NCBI GenBank assembly: GCA_010692425.1
Contig: JAAHHJ010000007.1
Span: forward strand, 16,053 to 80,052
From: Symploca sp. SIO3C6
GTDB lineage: Bacteria; Cyanobacteriota; Cyanobacteriia; Cyanobacteriales; Coleofasciculaceae
Direction of reading: 5' to 3'
Length of the DNA: 64,000 nucleotides
A model generated the notes under the pieces. The model was not told the origin of the DNA. It saw only the letters and a list, made by a program, of their open reading frames with translations, and did not search any database. Positions 25,102 to 35,172 of this stretch are shown here, in pieces. A program made the translations under genes and the position numbers. Numbering within the stretch: position 1 is the first letter of the stretch; each line of letters begins with the position of its first letter.

Positions 25102-28100
25102 GTCAAGCTACTTGTATAATTACTTTTGAACTCTGATCTAAGTAATGCTTGCACTTCCTCGACCTGTTTTAATTCTAAACCTTGCTCGAATATTTGATCA
25201 ATCGCCAGCATCTGACCATCAGTTGTCATAAATTTGTGGTCTTTTGTTGCTCGAATAATTGAACCGTCATCCAAAGTATATTCAAATACTTCTTGCTCTC
25301 CACGTTGATGCCACTGAGCAATCGGTTGTGTGTAAATGTAACCATTACTATCAAAGCTATACACAGTGCATGCAATCTGTTTTTCAACTATTTCGCCAAT
25401 GGAAAGAATACCATATTCAACAGTCATAATTTCTGTGTCATAACTCAAGCAATACTCAGCAAAGAGTACCATTTGCTCAAATAATTCTTCTGCGACTCTT
25501 TTAGGTACTCCATTTTTAGCTGCGCCATCGATGAAAAGCTCTCGATGCTTCTGCATCTCAGCAACCTTCTTCTTGCCCATGCAGTTGTGAGCAATAAAGT
25601 CATTGGCAATAAAGTTATGAGTTTCTCGAATACTTAAGTCAAAAACTTCTTCTTTGCCAAGATACTTAATCTCAACAACCTCATCCCAAAAAACTTCTGA
25701 CTTTGCAATTGCCTTCAATTCTAAATTCTGTCGAGCAGTAGCAAAATCGCTAATTCGCTGACTTGGTATACTCCTTGTCGGCGTTTTCTGGATTTGAGCT
25801 ACTGAAATTTTACTATTGTGATTGAGAGTCAGTATCTTGGCTAAACCGATGCAATCACCAATTTTAAAAGCTTTCAGAGGTTGCCATCCCCAAGGCTGGT
25901 AGAAAAGATGATCTTCTGTTGCTCTAATTTGGCGCTTAGTTTTGGTTGTTACCTCCCAAAGATCACGAACTCCATTATTATGAATTTCAGTAATTGGCTG
26001 TTGAGTAATCTTCTGTTTATCTATATCTAGTGATAAAACTTTTCGTCCTAACCAATACTCAGGTTTGGAAGCAATATCCTTCAGGTAAACTAAACTACCT
26101 GTGGCAGCATCAACTATCTCAGTTGAACCACTCAAACACCGTCTCAATAAATCAGCTTGACCCAAAGAATAACCTGCTAAATCCTGAGCCATCCGCATGA
26201 TCTGTTCCTGGTAGCAGAGAGTTCCATAAGTCTCTTTCAAAATTGGCTCTAAGAGTGGATGTTGATATTCCACTTTCTCCTTGCCGTGCTTACGATTAAT
26301 AAATTTAGGAATAAGTCCTGCATCCAGAGGCCCAGGACGATAAAGCGCCAAAATTGAAGAAATATCTTCAATACTATCAGGTTTTAGGTCTCGTACAACC
26401 TGCCGCATACCGGAAGATTCTAATTGAAAAATACCTTCTAAATCACCTTTTTCTAGCAGTTTGTAGGTTTTTTGAATATCATCGGGCTTTTTCTTGACGT
26501 TCCCTCTTGCCAAGACTTCCAAAGACTTGATTTCATAACGAGCTATTTGATCTAAATCAAGTTTATTATTTTTAGTTTTCTCAATTAAATTGATGGTATG
26601 CTCAATAGTAGTAAGATTTCTCAGTCCTAAGAAATCCATTTTCAATAATCCCAGTGATTCCAAGTCTTCCATGAAATACTGGGTAATGACAGTACCGTCA
26701 TTATTCTTTTGCAGCGGTACAACTTCATCGAGAGGTTGAGCTGAAATCACCACACCAGCAGCATGAACGCCAAAAGTTTTATTAGTACCCTCAATCCGCC
26801 TTGCCATATCTACCCAGTGACGAACTTTGGGGTCTTGCTCATAAGCCTCTCTAAATTGTACTTCCGGTGTCTGCTCGGAAATCATCACCGAAAGTTTGGC
26901 TGGCTTACCCCGTGCTACTGGGATCATTTTTGCCATGCGGTCAGATTCTTTGTAGGGTATATCTAAGACTCTAGCAACATCTTTTAAGACCGCTTTTGAA
27001 GTCATACGGTTAAAAGTAATAATTTGTGCCACCTTGTCTTCGCCGTATTTGTCGGTGACATATTTAATCACTTCATCACGTCTTTCAATACAAAAATCCG
27101 TATCAATATCTGGCATTGATTTTCGCTCTGGATTCAAAAAGCGCTCAAAAAGTAATCCATGATGAACTGGATCAATATTAGTAATTTTAAGAGCATAAGC
27201 AACTAGAGAACCAGCTGCCGAACCCCTACCTGGACCAACAGGAATACCTTGATCTCTAGCAAATTTGATGTAGTCCCAAACTACTAGAAAGTAGGTAGAA
27301 AAACCCATCTGCTGCATCATTGTCAACTCATATTCGAGACGCTGTTTATAGATAGGTTTAATTTCACTACGAGAGCGGCATTTCAGACGTTCAATTAGTC
27401 CCTTCCAAGTCACTTCCTCCAAGTAAGTATCAGCAGTGTGACCACTGGGTACGGGATAATCAGGAATACGAGGTTCGCCTAAAATATCATAGGGCTTGAC
27501 TTTGTCTGCAACTTCTAGAGTATTAGCGATCGCTTCGGTAATTACTTCATCCGGTAAATGATCCCTAAATAGCCGTGCCATCTCCTCTGCTGACTTGAGA
27601 TATTCGGTGCCGCTATAGCGCATCCGTTTATCTTCAATAATCAGCTTACCAGTCTGAATACAGAGTAAAGCATCGTGAGCTTCAACATCGTAGCAGGAGA
27701 TATAGTGAGAATCATTAGTGGCAACTATTTTAATTCCCAGTTCACGAGCAATTTTGACAATTTCAACATTAACTATACGGTCTTCTACAGAACCGTGATC
27801 CTGAATTTCTAGATAATAATCTTCACCAAATACTTCTTTATACCACTTGGCTACTTCACGTGCCTCGGCTTTATCACCTTTAAGAATAGCCTGGGGAACT
27901 TCACCACCTAAACAAGCACTAGTAACAATTAAGTCTTGATGATACTGCTTAAGCAGTTCTTTATTAATACAAGGGCGTGCAAAAATTCCCTTGCCTTGCA
28001 TACCCTTGAGGTTAGAAATTGTGGTCAGCTTGACTAAGTTTTTATAGCCTTGGGTACTTTTTGCCAAGACTACTTGGTGATACTTGCGATAACGTCCCTT

Positions 28101-28328
28101 CTTTTCTACATCACCATTGATCACATACATTTCATTGCCGATAATCGGCTTAATGTTTTTATTGCGGCAGACTTTGATCAATTCGATGGCACCATACATC
28201 ACTCCGTGATCTGTCAGCGCAATTGCAGGCATTCCCAATTCCACAACTCTATCCACCAGTGCTGGCAGTTGAGAGGCACCATCAAGCAGACTATAGTCAC
28301 TATGAATATGTAGGCCAACGAAGGACAT
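25092..28328 (-). CDS. dnaE: DNA polymerase III alpha subunit, N-terminal part, with two inteins
   Basis: 1078 residues of the replicative polymerase, N-terminal portion. The PHP domain starts [20 protein letters not shown], and the catalytic palm carries PDIDTDFC. At residue 731 a complete 185-residue mini-intein interrupts LLRR/CMGKKK. After 44 further polymerase residues, FAEY is followed by a 119-residue split-intein N half ([14 protein letters not shown]) ending the frame. The C-terminal polymerase part must be encoded elsewhere with the matching intein half, as in other cyanobacteria, and be joined by trans-splicing. The start ATG is unambiguous. The stop codon lies in a heptamer repeat. 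Confidence 0.95.
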   Translation of the reverse strand: MSFVGLHIHSDYSLLDGASQLPALVDRVVELGMPAIALTDHGVMYGAIELIKVCRNKNIKPIIGNEMYVINGDVEKKGRYRKYHQVVLAKSTQGYKNLVKLTTISNLKGMQGKGIFARPCINKELLKQYHQDLIVTSACLGGEVPQAILKGDKAEAREVAKWYKEVFGEDYYLEIQDHGSVEDRIVNVEIVKIARELGIKIVATNDSHYISCYDVEAHDALLCIQTGKLIIEDKRMRYSGTEYLKSAEEMARLFRDHLPDEVITEAIANTLEVADKVKPYDILGEPRIPDYPVPSGHTADTYLEEVTWKGLIERLKCRSRSEIKPIYKQRLEYELTMMQQMGFSTYFLVVWDYIKFARDQGIPVGPGRGSAAGSLVAYALKITNIDPVHHGLLFERFLNPERKSMPDIDTDFCIERRDEVIKYVTDKYGEDKVAQIITFNRMTSKAVLKDVARVLDIPYKESDRMAKMIPVARGKPAKLSVMISEQTPEVQFREAYEQDPKVRHWVDMARRIEGTNKTFGVHAAGVVISAQPLDEVVPLQKNNDGTVITQYFMEDLESLGLLKMDFLGLRNLTTIEHTINLIEKTKNNKLDLDQIARYEIKSLEVLARGNVKKKPDDIQKTYKLLEKGDLEGIFQLESSGMRQVVRDLKPDSIEDISSILALYRPGPLDAGLIPKFINRKHGKEKVEYQHPLLEPILKETYGTLCYQEQIMRMAQDLAGYSLGQADLLRRCLSGSTEIVDAATGSLVYLKDIASKPEYWLGRKVLSLDIDKQKITQQPITEIHNNGVRDLWEVTTKTKRQIRATEDHLFYQPWGWQPLKAFKIGDCIGLAKILTLNHNSKISVAQIQKTPTRSIPSQRISDFATARQNLELKAIAKSEVFWDEVVEIKYLGKEEVFDLSIRETHNFIANDFIAHNCMGKKKVAEMQKHRELFIDGAAKNGVPKRVAEELFEQMVLFAEYCLSYDTEIMTVEYGILSIGEIVEKQIACTVYSFDSNGYIYTQPIAQWHQRGEQEVFEYTLDDGSIIRATKDHKFMTTDGQMLAIDQIFEQGLELKQVEEVQALLRSEFKSNYTSSLTNK
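25095..25451 (-). other. DnaE split intein, N half (IntN)
   Basis: Residues 960-1078 of the dnaE product. It starts with the nucleophile Cys of [14 protein letters not shown] after extein FAEY and has block-[11 protein letters not shown] with the TxxH-type His. It ends in [15 protein letters not shown] plus about 15 extra residues. It closely resembles the fast-splicing Nostoc-type DnaE IntN (about 102 residues). The longer tail ([11 protein letters not shown]) seems to have arisen by read-through into the heptamer satellite. Confidence 0.95.
25584..26138 (-). other. Cis-splicing mini-intein in DnaE
   Basis: Residues 731-915: block [16 protein letters not shown], block [12 protein letters not shown], block [20 protein letters not shown] and block G IAHN followed by extein Cys. 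All splicing residues (Cys1, block-B His, terminal His-Asn, Cys+1) are present. At 185 residues there is no room for a homing endonuclease. About 60 residues between blocks B and F are a loose linker where the endonuclease once sat. Confidence 0.93.
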
Positions 28329-28653
28329 AGATTGTTAGGAGATAAAAATTTAGTATATAAGACTAGGTTAACTAATTGAGGAGCGCTATATGTAGTTATT
28401 TTTGATCAATTAACTCTATATATAGAGGGATATGGGCAAGGAAGCCTAGAAATGGGAGCATATATGATAGATTGGCAAAGTTTATTTAACAAGGAGTTAG
28501 GTCTCACGAGGAAGAAGGAGGAAAAAGTCAGAAGTTTTATCAAAATCATCTCCCCATCTCCCCATCTCCCCATCTCCCCATCTCCCCATCTCCCTCTCTC
28601 CCCATCTCCCCATCTCCCCATCTCCCCATCTCCCTCTCTCCAAAAAATGCAAA
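28329..28653. other. dnaE/murT intergenic region filled partly by an octamer satellite
   Basis: Divergent spacing between dnaE and murT. The first 215 bases should hold both promoters. The last 100 bases are the satellite at 28548-28641, so the 5' leader of murT is mostly repeat. Confidence 0.6.
28548..28641. repeat. (CATCTCCC)n octamer satellite before murT
   Basis: About 11 units of CATCTCCC, two of them TCTCTCCC, ending 12 bases before the murT ATG. It spans the place where a ribosome-binding site would be. Confidence 0.95.
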
Positions 28654-29991
28654 ATGTCATTAATCGATAAACTAAGATTAGGTCTCTCGGTAGGGGCAGC
28701 TAAAATAGTTACCAATGTGGTGCGCTTATCACGCCTAGGAGCAGCCAGTGTATTACCAGGGGCAATTGCCCTTCGCCTACAACCACAAGCACTATCTTTA
28801 CTATGTGCCCAAATCAAACTAGGTGTAATTCTAATTGTCGGTACTAATGGCAAAACCACCACCTCCCTACTGCTGCGCACAATTCTAGAAAATCAAGGCT
28901 GGCTAGTCGCCCACAATGCCACTGGCGCTAATTTGATTAATGGATTGGTAACGGCGCTAATCGAAAATACTAATTTAATTGGTAAACTCCAAGCCGACTA
29001 TGCCATTCTAGAGGTAGATGAGAATGTGCTACCGCTAGTCTTACGCAATTGTCAGCCTCAGTTTATTTTGGGTTTAAATCTATTTCGCGACCAACTGGAT
29101 CGATATGGGGAAGTCGATACTATTTCTCAGAAATGGCAGCAAGCTATCGCCCCTCTACCCGCTGAGACCAAGGTTATTTTAAACGCCGATGACCCAACTC
29201 TGTGTCATCTTGGTCAGCAGCTACCGCAAAAAGTTTCATTCTTTGGTCTAAGCGAACCAGAGATTTATCTTGATGAAATTCCCCATGCCGTAGACTCGAC
29301 TTATTGCCCCAGTTGTGGACATTCCTTAGATTACAAGGGAGTTTACCTCTCTCATTTGGGGGACTATAACTGTCCTAAATGTAGCTTTAGCAAAAGTCAG
29401 CTAGCAGTGAATAGTAAGGAGTGGCCCCAAATCCTAATAGGTATCTATAACAAATATAACACCCTGGCTGCTGGTTTAGTAGCTCAAGAGATGGGAATTG
29501 AAACTGCTCTCATCTACGAGACGATCCAAAACTTCCGGGCTGCCTTTGGGCGAGCAGAGGAATTGACAGTTGACGGTAAGCAGGTGCGGATTCTGCTATC
29601 GAAAAATCCGGTAGGGATGAATGAAACTATCCGAGCAGTTAAGGACATAGATAAACAAGGTGGAGCATCAACCAAGCTGCTAGTACTCAATGACCGAACC
29701 CCAGATGGCACCGATGTTTCTTGGATTTGGGATGTTGATACTGAGAAATTAGTGGAACTAGGGGGCACAATTGTCGTAAGTGGCGATCGCGCTTATGACA
29801 TGGCTCTGCGTTTACTATACTCTCACGGAGAAGGGGAAAATCACGGCAAATTGATTATTAAAGAGGATTTGCAGGAGGCAATTACTACTGCCTTAGAACA
29901 TACTCCAGAGCATGAAACTTTGCACATTCTGCCCACTTACTCGGCGATGTTGGAAGTGCGGGAGTTGTTAACTGGTAGAAAAATTCTCTGA
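28654..29991 (+). CDS. murT: Lipid II isoglutaminyl synthase subunit MurT
   Basis: A 445-residue Mur-ligase-family protein that, with the glutaminase GatD, amidates the D-Glu of lipid II peptide stems. The ATP-binding loop is VGTNGKTTTSLLLR (about 62-75). A four-Cys zinc ribbon sits at about 210-245 (CPSCGHSL and CPKCSFSK). The C-terminal DUF1727 region contains LLVLNDRTPDGTDVSWIWDV. GatD normally follows murT, but the next gene here is an MscS channel. The ATG lies 12 bases after the octamer satellite and has no clear Shine-Dalgarno sequence. Confidence 0.9.
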   Translation: MSLIDKLRLGLSVGAAKIVTNVVRLSRLGAASVLPGAIALRLQPQALSLLCAQIKLGVILIVGTNGKTTTSLLLRTILENQGWLVAHNATGANLINGLVTALIENTNLIGKLQADYAILEVDENVLPLVLRNCQPQFILGLNLFRDQLDRYGEVDTISQKWQQAIAPLPAETKVILNADDPTLCHLGQQLPQKVSFFGLSEPEIYLDEIPHAVDSTYCPSCGHSLDYKGVYLSHLGDYNCPKCSFSKSQLAVNSKEWPQILIGIYNKYNTLAAGLVAQEMGIETALIYETIQNFRAAFGRAEELTVDGKQVRILLSKNPVGMNETIRAVKDIDKQGGASTKLLVLNDRTPDGTDVSWIWDVDTEKLVELGGTIVVSGDRAYDMALRLLYSHGEGENHGKLIIKEDLQEAITTALEHTPEHETLHILPTYSAMLEVRELLTGRKIL

Positions 29992-30340
29992 GAATGGTTC
30001 ATGGTTCATTGCTTATAGTTTATGGGGTTGGTATTCGGCAGTTGTCAAATACTTTCTGTTTGGAACAATCAACAAGGAACTATGAACTTTCGATAGCTCA
30101 TAGTTCATGGCTCAATCGAGTCAATCTTATTAAAACCCAAGAAGTGCGGAATGTAGATTTTAGATAACAGCAATTACCTGCCAATTCGTGACACTTGGCA
30201 ATTAACCCAAGTTTCAACCTAAACAGGGGATTGACCCACAAAATTAATTCAAGTAATTCTGTGGTTGCACATAATTGCAATTTAGATTTAACTTAGTATT
30301 TGCATAGTTATGATGGACAATTGTGGGCAAAACCGCTGGC
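29992..30340. other. Intergenic region with GTTCATG-type repeats
   Basis: Short inverted clusters of a GTTCATG/CATGAAC-like heptamer flank 30001-30113 (ATGGTTCATGGTTCAT on the left; CTATGAACT and ATAGTTCATGG on the right). The remainder (30114-30340) is unremarkable and should hold the promoter of the channel gene. Confidence 0.55.
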
Positions 30341-32050
30341 ATGAATATCTTAGTTGTCTTAGTTGAAATTGGTCTTTTGCTAGGCATTTTCATTTTCCTA
30401 CACTGGCTGATTGGCAAAGTCTTCAAACAACTGCTCAAGGCTCAGGCCCTGAGGCAGAGAAACCAAGAAATTAAAATCCTACGCCGCAATATTAAGGGGA
30501 TATTGGTTCTTGTTTGGGCAGTACTCACTATGGCTGTACTTGGCGTCAATGGGTTTTTAATCTACCGACGTGAGAATCTTAAAGAATATACTTTCAGGTT
30601 GATTAGCAGAATACCACCAGAACTGTGGTTTCAGCTAGGCTGGGGCATTTTAAAGAGTCTCAGCGTTTTGATTCTGGTAGCAATTTTCCTCAGATTTTTA
30701 CACCATGTTCTCAACAAAGCCTGTGTTCGAGCTCAGAACTTTGATCAATTCAATGCTAATGATGAAAGTATTGAGAAGTTTTTTGGCTTCTTGAATAGGA
30801 ACCTCAGCAATAGCATCTGGCTATTATCTATAGCCTGGTGCAGCCATTTACTGCAAATGCCTGCAATCGTTTCTTTCTATATCTACATTGTGTTGAAGAT
30901 ATACGTCATTATTGCAGGTGGCTTGCTAATTTTCAAAATAGTCGATGTAATTATTGATAGTTTAGATGCCCTTAGTCAGAAATATTCAAATTCTGAAAAC
31001 CTGTTCCGATTTTATGACCGTCTTCGACATCTGCTTCCATTTTTCAAGCGGTGTCTAGAATGCGCGATCTATGTCTACATGGCAACTCTTGTTGTTCAGC
31101 AAATAGAGCTAATTTCCTCCTTAGCTACAACAGGTATTAAAATCATCAAAATTATTGGTATTGTCTTAATCAGCCGCATCTTCAGCGAGGTGGCAAACCT
31201 TTTCGTGGAGGAAATCCTACTTAAGAACAAGAGTCTCACAGGAACACAGATGCAGAGGCGACTGACGATTATTCCTCTGATCGAAAGTTTCTTAAAATAC
31301 TTTATTTATTTTGGCGCTGGTATTTGGATTCTCGATATTATCGAAATCGATCCTACTCCAATTTTAGCAGCTGCTGGAATCTTAGGTCTAGCAGCTGGTT
31401 TGGGAGCACAGAACCTAATCAACGATATAGTCTGCGGATTCTTTATCCTTTTTGAAAACTATTATTTAGTGGGTGACTTTATCGAAACCAACGATGCTTT
31501 AGGAGTAGTTGAGGCAATTGAACTGAGAACTACCCGTATCCGCCATCCTGATGGTCAAGTCTATATCGTGCGTAACGGAGATATTGGACTAATCGTTAAC
31601 TACTCTAAGGACTATATTTACGCAGTGGTTGATATCAACGTAGCTTATGAGTCCAATCTCGATCATGTTTACACAGTTTTAGAGGGATTAGGTAAACAAC
31701 TACAGGAGCTTTACCCAGAAGATGTGTTAGAAGCAACAGAGGTAGATGGAATTGAAGATTTTGGTAATTCTGGGATCTTAGTTCGCACGCTGACGAAACT
31801 CAAACCAGGAAACAGTCGTCGTGGTAAACATGACGATGTTCAGGGCGTTTTGCGCAAGATGATCAAGGATGCCTTTGATCGCGAGGGAATTGAAATTCCC
31901 ATCTCCCAGCATGTACTCAGTTTCAAACATCAAGATGATAGGGATTTGATCAGCAAAAGGCTAGGTTCTCGCCGCAGCAATCCAACAGATCTTAATCATA
32001 CAGCTGTTAAAGGTGATATTAAAGCAGGCTCAACTCAAGATGCAAGTTAG
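30341..32050 (+). CDS. MscS-family mechanosensitive channel
   Basis: 569 residues from ATG 30341; a GTG six codons earlier is possible. About five to six hydrophobic segments precede the pore-lining helix, which reads AAAGILGLAAGLGAQNLIND (about 340-362) with the Gly/Ala packing typical of MscS. The cytosolic beta domain follows (VGDFIETNDALGVVEAIELR, HPDGQVYIVRNGDI) and then a polar tail. The extra N-terminal helices make it a large MscS homologue. It would release solutes on hypo-osmotic shock. It stands alone on the plus strand. Confidence 0.88.
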   Translation: MNILVVLVEIGLLLGIFIFLHWLIGKVFKQLLKAQALRQRNQEIKILRRNIKGILVLVWAVLTMAVLGVNGFLIYRRENLKEYTFRLISRIPPELWFQLGWGILKSLSVLILVAIFLRFLHHVLNKACVRAQNFDQFNANDESIEKFFGFLNRNLSNSIWLLSIAWCSHLLQMPAIVSFYIYIVLKIYVIIAGGLLIFKIVDVIIDSLDALSQKYSNSENLFRFYDRLRHLLPFFKRCLECAIYVYMATLVVQQIELISSLATTGIKIIKIIGIVLISRIFSEVANLFVEEILLKNKSLTGTQMQRRLTIIPLIESFLKYFIYFGAGIWILDIIEIDPTPILAAAGILGLAAGLGAQNLINDIVCGFFILFENYYLVGDFIETNDALGVVEAIELRTTRIRHPDGQVYIVRNGDIGLIVNYSKDYIYAVVDINVAYESNLDHVYTVLEGLGKQLQELYPEDVLEATEVDGIEDFGNSGILVRTLTKLKPGNSRRGKHDDVQGVLRKMIKDAFDREGIEIPISQHVLSFKHQDDRDLISKRLGSRRSNPTDLNHTAVKGDIKAGSTQDAS

Positions 32051-32457
32051 TAAGTGACGGCTAATTAGGGATTACTGAATAAATCTGAAACCTTTACTCA
32101 TCAAAAGATTTAACAGGGATTATGAATTAACAAAGTGTAGGAATAATCACTTCTTTACCTTCAAAACCCATACAATTTTCTAGTATCTAGATTATTCTGA
32201 GTTCCTCTCCTGGCTCCTGGCTCCTGAACCTCACCAAAAAACTTTTTCAGCAAACCCTAATTAGGAGTTGGGAGGAAATTTTCTTCCAGCACCTGGAAAG
32301 CGTAAATCTCTGAAAACTCACTCTTTCAAGCCCCCGCTTCAACTCTCGTAAGCGGGGGGAGTTGACGAATCTTCCCAATCCTTAGCCAATTTTATCTTGG
32401 ACTTTGGCGAGGTTGAGAAGCCTAAACCATAACTTTACTCAGTTGGTGTAGGAGATG
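32051..32457. other. Intergenic region with hairpin and TGGCTCC repeats
   Basis: Convergent gene ends. A few TCCTGGC units lie at 32205-32227. A 9-bp stem CCCCCGCTT/AAGCGGGGG (32331-32358) is the strongest structure. It lacks a T run and could be an IS200/IS605-like end or a bidirectional terminator. Confidence 0.5.
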
Positions 32458-33849
32458 TTATCGACCAATACCCAGATAACGGAAACCAGACTTTTCTATA
32501 GCTTCCGGCTCTAAAAAGTTGCGACCATCAATGATCACAGGATTGTTCATCAGCTTCGCCATCTTGGTATAGTCCAGCTTCTGGAATTGCGGCCACTCGG
32601 TTACTAATACCATGGCATCGCAGCTATCTGCCAGCCTTTCTGGATCAGTTTCGACAAGCACGCCGGATAGGCCATGACGCATACCAGTTTGGGAAATAAT
32701 TGGATCGTAGGCTTTGACTCTGGCTCCTAATCGGTTCAACTTTTCAATCAAATCAAGGGCTGGAGCATCGCGCAAGTCATCCGTATCTGGCTTGAAGGTT
32801 AGACCGAGTAGTCCAATAGTTTTGCCTTTGAGGATTTTAAGTTCTTGCTGAAGTTTGACTAATGCCAATTCACGCTGGTTTTTGTTAACGCTGATGGCAG
32901 CTTTGAGCAAATGGGCATCGTAACCATAATCATCAGCAGTATGAACTAAAGCGGAGACATCTTTGGGGAAGCAGGAACCACCCCAACCAATCCCAGCTCG
33001 CAAAAACTTGTTGCCAATGCGGGAATCTAAACCAATGCCTTTAGCAACTTGGGTGACATCAGCACCGACGCGATCGCAAATATTGGCAACTTCATTGATA
33101 AAGCTAATTTTGGTTGCCAAAAATGCATTGGCTGCATATTTGATCATTTCTGCAGAACTGAGGTCAGTAATCACAACTGGCACTGGCGGCAATGATTTGT
33201 CCTCTGCAAACTTGCGCTCCACCAGTGGAGCGTAGAGTTCCTGCATCATTGCCAAGGCTTTGGAGTTGTTGCTGCCGAGTACAATCCTGTCTGGGTTAAA
33301 GGTATCGTAAACTGCTGAACCTTCCCGCAGAAACTCCGGATTACTAACGACATCAAAATCGGCTGAAATTTCTTCTGTTTGTTGCTCTGAGGGGACGCCA
33401 CCAGCTGCTACCAGAGATTTTTGACGCTCAGCAACCCCATCCATGACAATCATCCGTACCCAGTCACCAGAGCCAATGGGTACTGTTGATTTATTGACAA
33501 TTACTTTGTAACCGCCATTGAGGTGAGCGCCAATGCCACGAGCAACAGCTTCGACGTAGCGAGTGTCACTTTCGCCTGTGGGCAGAGGAGGTGTTCCCAC
33601 GGCAATAAACAAAACTTCACCGTGAGCAACACCAGAAGCCAAGTCTGAGGTAAACTCAAGTCGTCCAGCCTCAGTACAAGAGTGCATCAGTTCTGAAAGT
33701 CCTGGTTCATAGATGGGCGTCTGCCCAGATTTCATTAACTTGACTTTTTCTTCATTATTGTCTACGCAAATGACGTGATGCCCGATGTGGGACAAGCAAA
33801 CGCCAGTAACTAAGCCAACATATCCGGTTCCAATTACACAAACACGCAT
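32458..33849 (-). CDS. ugd: UDP-glucose 6-dehydrogenase
   Basis: A 463-residue NAD-dependent enzyme oxidising UDP-glucose to UDP-glucuronate. The Rossmann start is MRVCVIGTGYVGLVTGVCLS. The catalytic Cys is in GWGGSCFPKDVSAL (about 280). Further family marks are AEMIKYAANAFLATKISFIN, FKPDTDDLRDAPAL and VIDGRNFLEP. It lies 97 bases downstream of a UDP-glucuronate decarboxylase gene on the same strand. The pair gives UDP-glucose to UDP-glucuronate to UDP-xylose, precursors for polysaccharides. Confidence 0.94.
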   Translation of the reverse strand: MRVCVIGTGYVGLVTGVCLSHIGHHVICVDNNEEKVKLMKSGQTPIYEPGLSELMHSCTEAGRLEFTSDLASGVAHGEVLFIAVGTPPLPTGESDTRYVEAVARGIGAHLNGGYKVIVNKSTVPIGSGDWVRMIVMDGVAERQKSLVAAGGVPSEQQTEEISADFDVVSNPEFLREGSAVYDTFNPDRIVLGSNNSKALAMMQELYAPLVERKFAEDKSLPPVPVVITDLSSAEMIKYAANAFLATKISFINEVANICDRVGADVTQVAKGIGLDSRIGNKFLRAGIGWGGSCFPKDVSALVHTADDYGYDAHLLKAAISVNKNQRELALVKLQQELKILKGKTIGLLGLTFKPDTDDLRDAPALDLIEKLNRLGARVKAYDPIISQTGMRHGLSGVLVETDPERLADSCDAMVLVTEWPQFQKLDYTKMAKLMNNPVIIDGRNFLEPEAIEKSGFRYLGIGR

Positions 33850-33946
33850 GGGTGCATCCTCACTGATAGGATTTATGGTTTATAGATCAGGGTAGTCTAG
33901 TTGGTAAAGATTCCAGTCTCTAATACTCTTAGTTGAGCTTGACTAA

Positions 33947-34903
33947 TTAAATGGAAGCTAGCTTCTTTACTTCAGGAGAAGCTAAACGTTGACGAAAATC
34001 CTCTACTGTCAGTTTTAACCCTTCTTTTAAAGGAACGGTAGGTTGCCAATCGAGCAAAGTCTTGGCTCTGGTAATATCTGGTTGGCGACGTTTGGGATCA
34101 TCTTGAGGTAGAGGTTTAAAGTCAATCTCAGCATCAGGATTGACCATGTTCTGAATAGTTTGAGCTAATTCTAGGATTGTATATTCGTCAGGATTGCCTA
34201 AATTAATTGGTCCAGTATGGTCACCATTCATCAACCGCATTAAACCTTCTACCAAGTCAGAAACATAGCAAAAACTTCGGGTTTGGGAACCATTCCCATA
34301 CACTGTTAAAGGTTGACCCTTGAGGCTTTGAACCACAAAATTGCTAACCACTCGACCATCATTTTCGAGCATTCTTGGACCATATGTGTTAAAAATCCGC
34401 GCCACGCGAATTTCTACATTATTTTGCCAGTGGTAGTCAAATGCCAGTGTTTCAGCAACTCGCTTACCTTCGTCATAACAGCTACGAGGACCGATGGGAT
34501 TAACATTACCTCGATAATCTTCTGACTGAGGATGAACCTCAGGATCGCCGTAAACTTCAGATGTAGATGCTAATAATAATCTTGCTTTTACCCGTTTAGC
34601 TAACCCCAACATGTTCAGGGTACCCATAACATTAGTTTTAATGGTCTTAACGGGATTATATTGATAATGAATCGGTGAAGCAGGACAAGCCAGGTGGTAA
34701 ATTTGGTCTACTTCCAACCGAATTGGCTCAGTGATGTCGTGACGAATTACTTCAAAGTAGGGATTATCTAGCCACTTCAAAAGGTTGTGCTTGCGACCTG
34801 TATAGAAGTTATCTAGACAGATAACTTCTTGACCACTTGCCATTAGCCGATCAATCAGGTGGGAACCGATAAAACCAGCACCACCTGTAACCAGAATTCT
34901 CAT
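33947..34903 (-). CDS. UDP-glucuronate decarboxylase (UDP-xylose synthase)
   Basis: A 318-residue short-chain dehydrogenase-fold enzyme. NAD loop [15 protein letters not shown] is at the start, the Thr/Ser-Tyr-Lys centre is STSEVYGD and [13 protein letters not shown], and [14 protein letters not shown] sequence is [20 protein letters not shown]. The RxxNxxGP-type region reads [18 protein letters not shown]. The length and the YDEGKR motif fit UXS rather than GalE. First of two genes with ugd, supplying UDP-xylose or related sugars for the cell envelope. Confidence 0.9.
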   Translation of the reverse strand: MRILVTGGAGFIGSHLIDRLMASGQEVICLDNFYTGRKHNLLKWLDNPYFEVIRHDITEPIRLEVDQIYHLACPASPIHYQYNPVKTIKTNVMGTLNMLGLAKRVKARLLLASTSEVYGDPEVHPQSEDYRGNVNPIGPRSCYDEGKRVAETLAFDYHWQNNVEIRVARIFNTYGPRMLENDGRVVSNFVVQSLKGQPLTVYGNGSQTRSFCYVSDLVEGLMRLMNGDHTGPINLGNPDEYTILELAQTIQNMVNPDAEIDFKPLPQDDPKRRQPDITRAKTLLDWQPTVPLKEGLKLTVEDFRQRLASPEVKKLASI

Positions 34904-35172
34904 GCAGCTGACTCTTTGGATTGAGGTTTAAATCATTCCTAAGCTAACCTTGGAAATTAGCACTGTCCAGAGACACTTGAATTTATAAAGCGATTGTGAA
35001 GAATAGAGACTCAAAAGAGTATATTTTTTAAGAATTGAGTACCAATTCTTCATAAAAATTACTTTAGCAGGAGAGATTCAAAGGCTAGCTTGAATCTTAT
35101 TGCGGTTATTATGGCAGGATTGAGCAACAGCATCGATACTACTGCCACGGGCTCAATCCCCTCAGTTCTTTA

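Noticed and set aside
28548..28641. Possible CRISPR array
   Set aside because: The units are 8 bp and contiguous, with no spacers; it is a simple satellite. No CRISPR array was found anywhere in the window.
28406..28880. Minus-strand open frames with GDGEMGRWGD repeats
   Set aside because: They are translations of the octamer satellite and the antisense of murT, not proteins.
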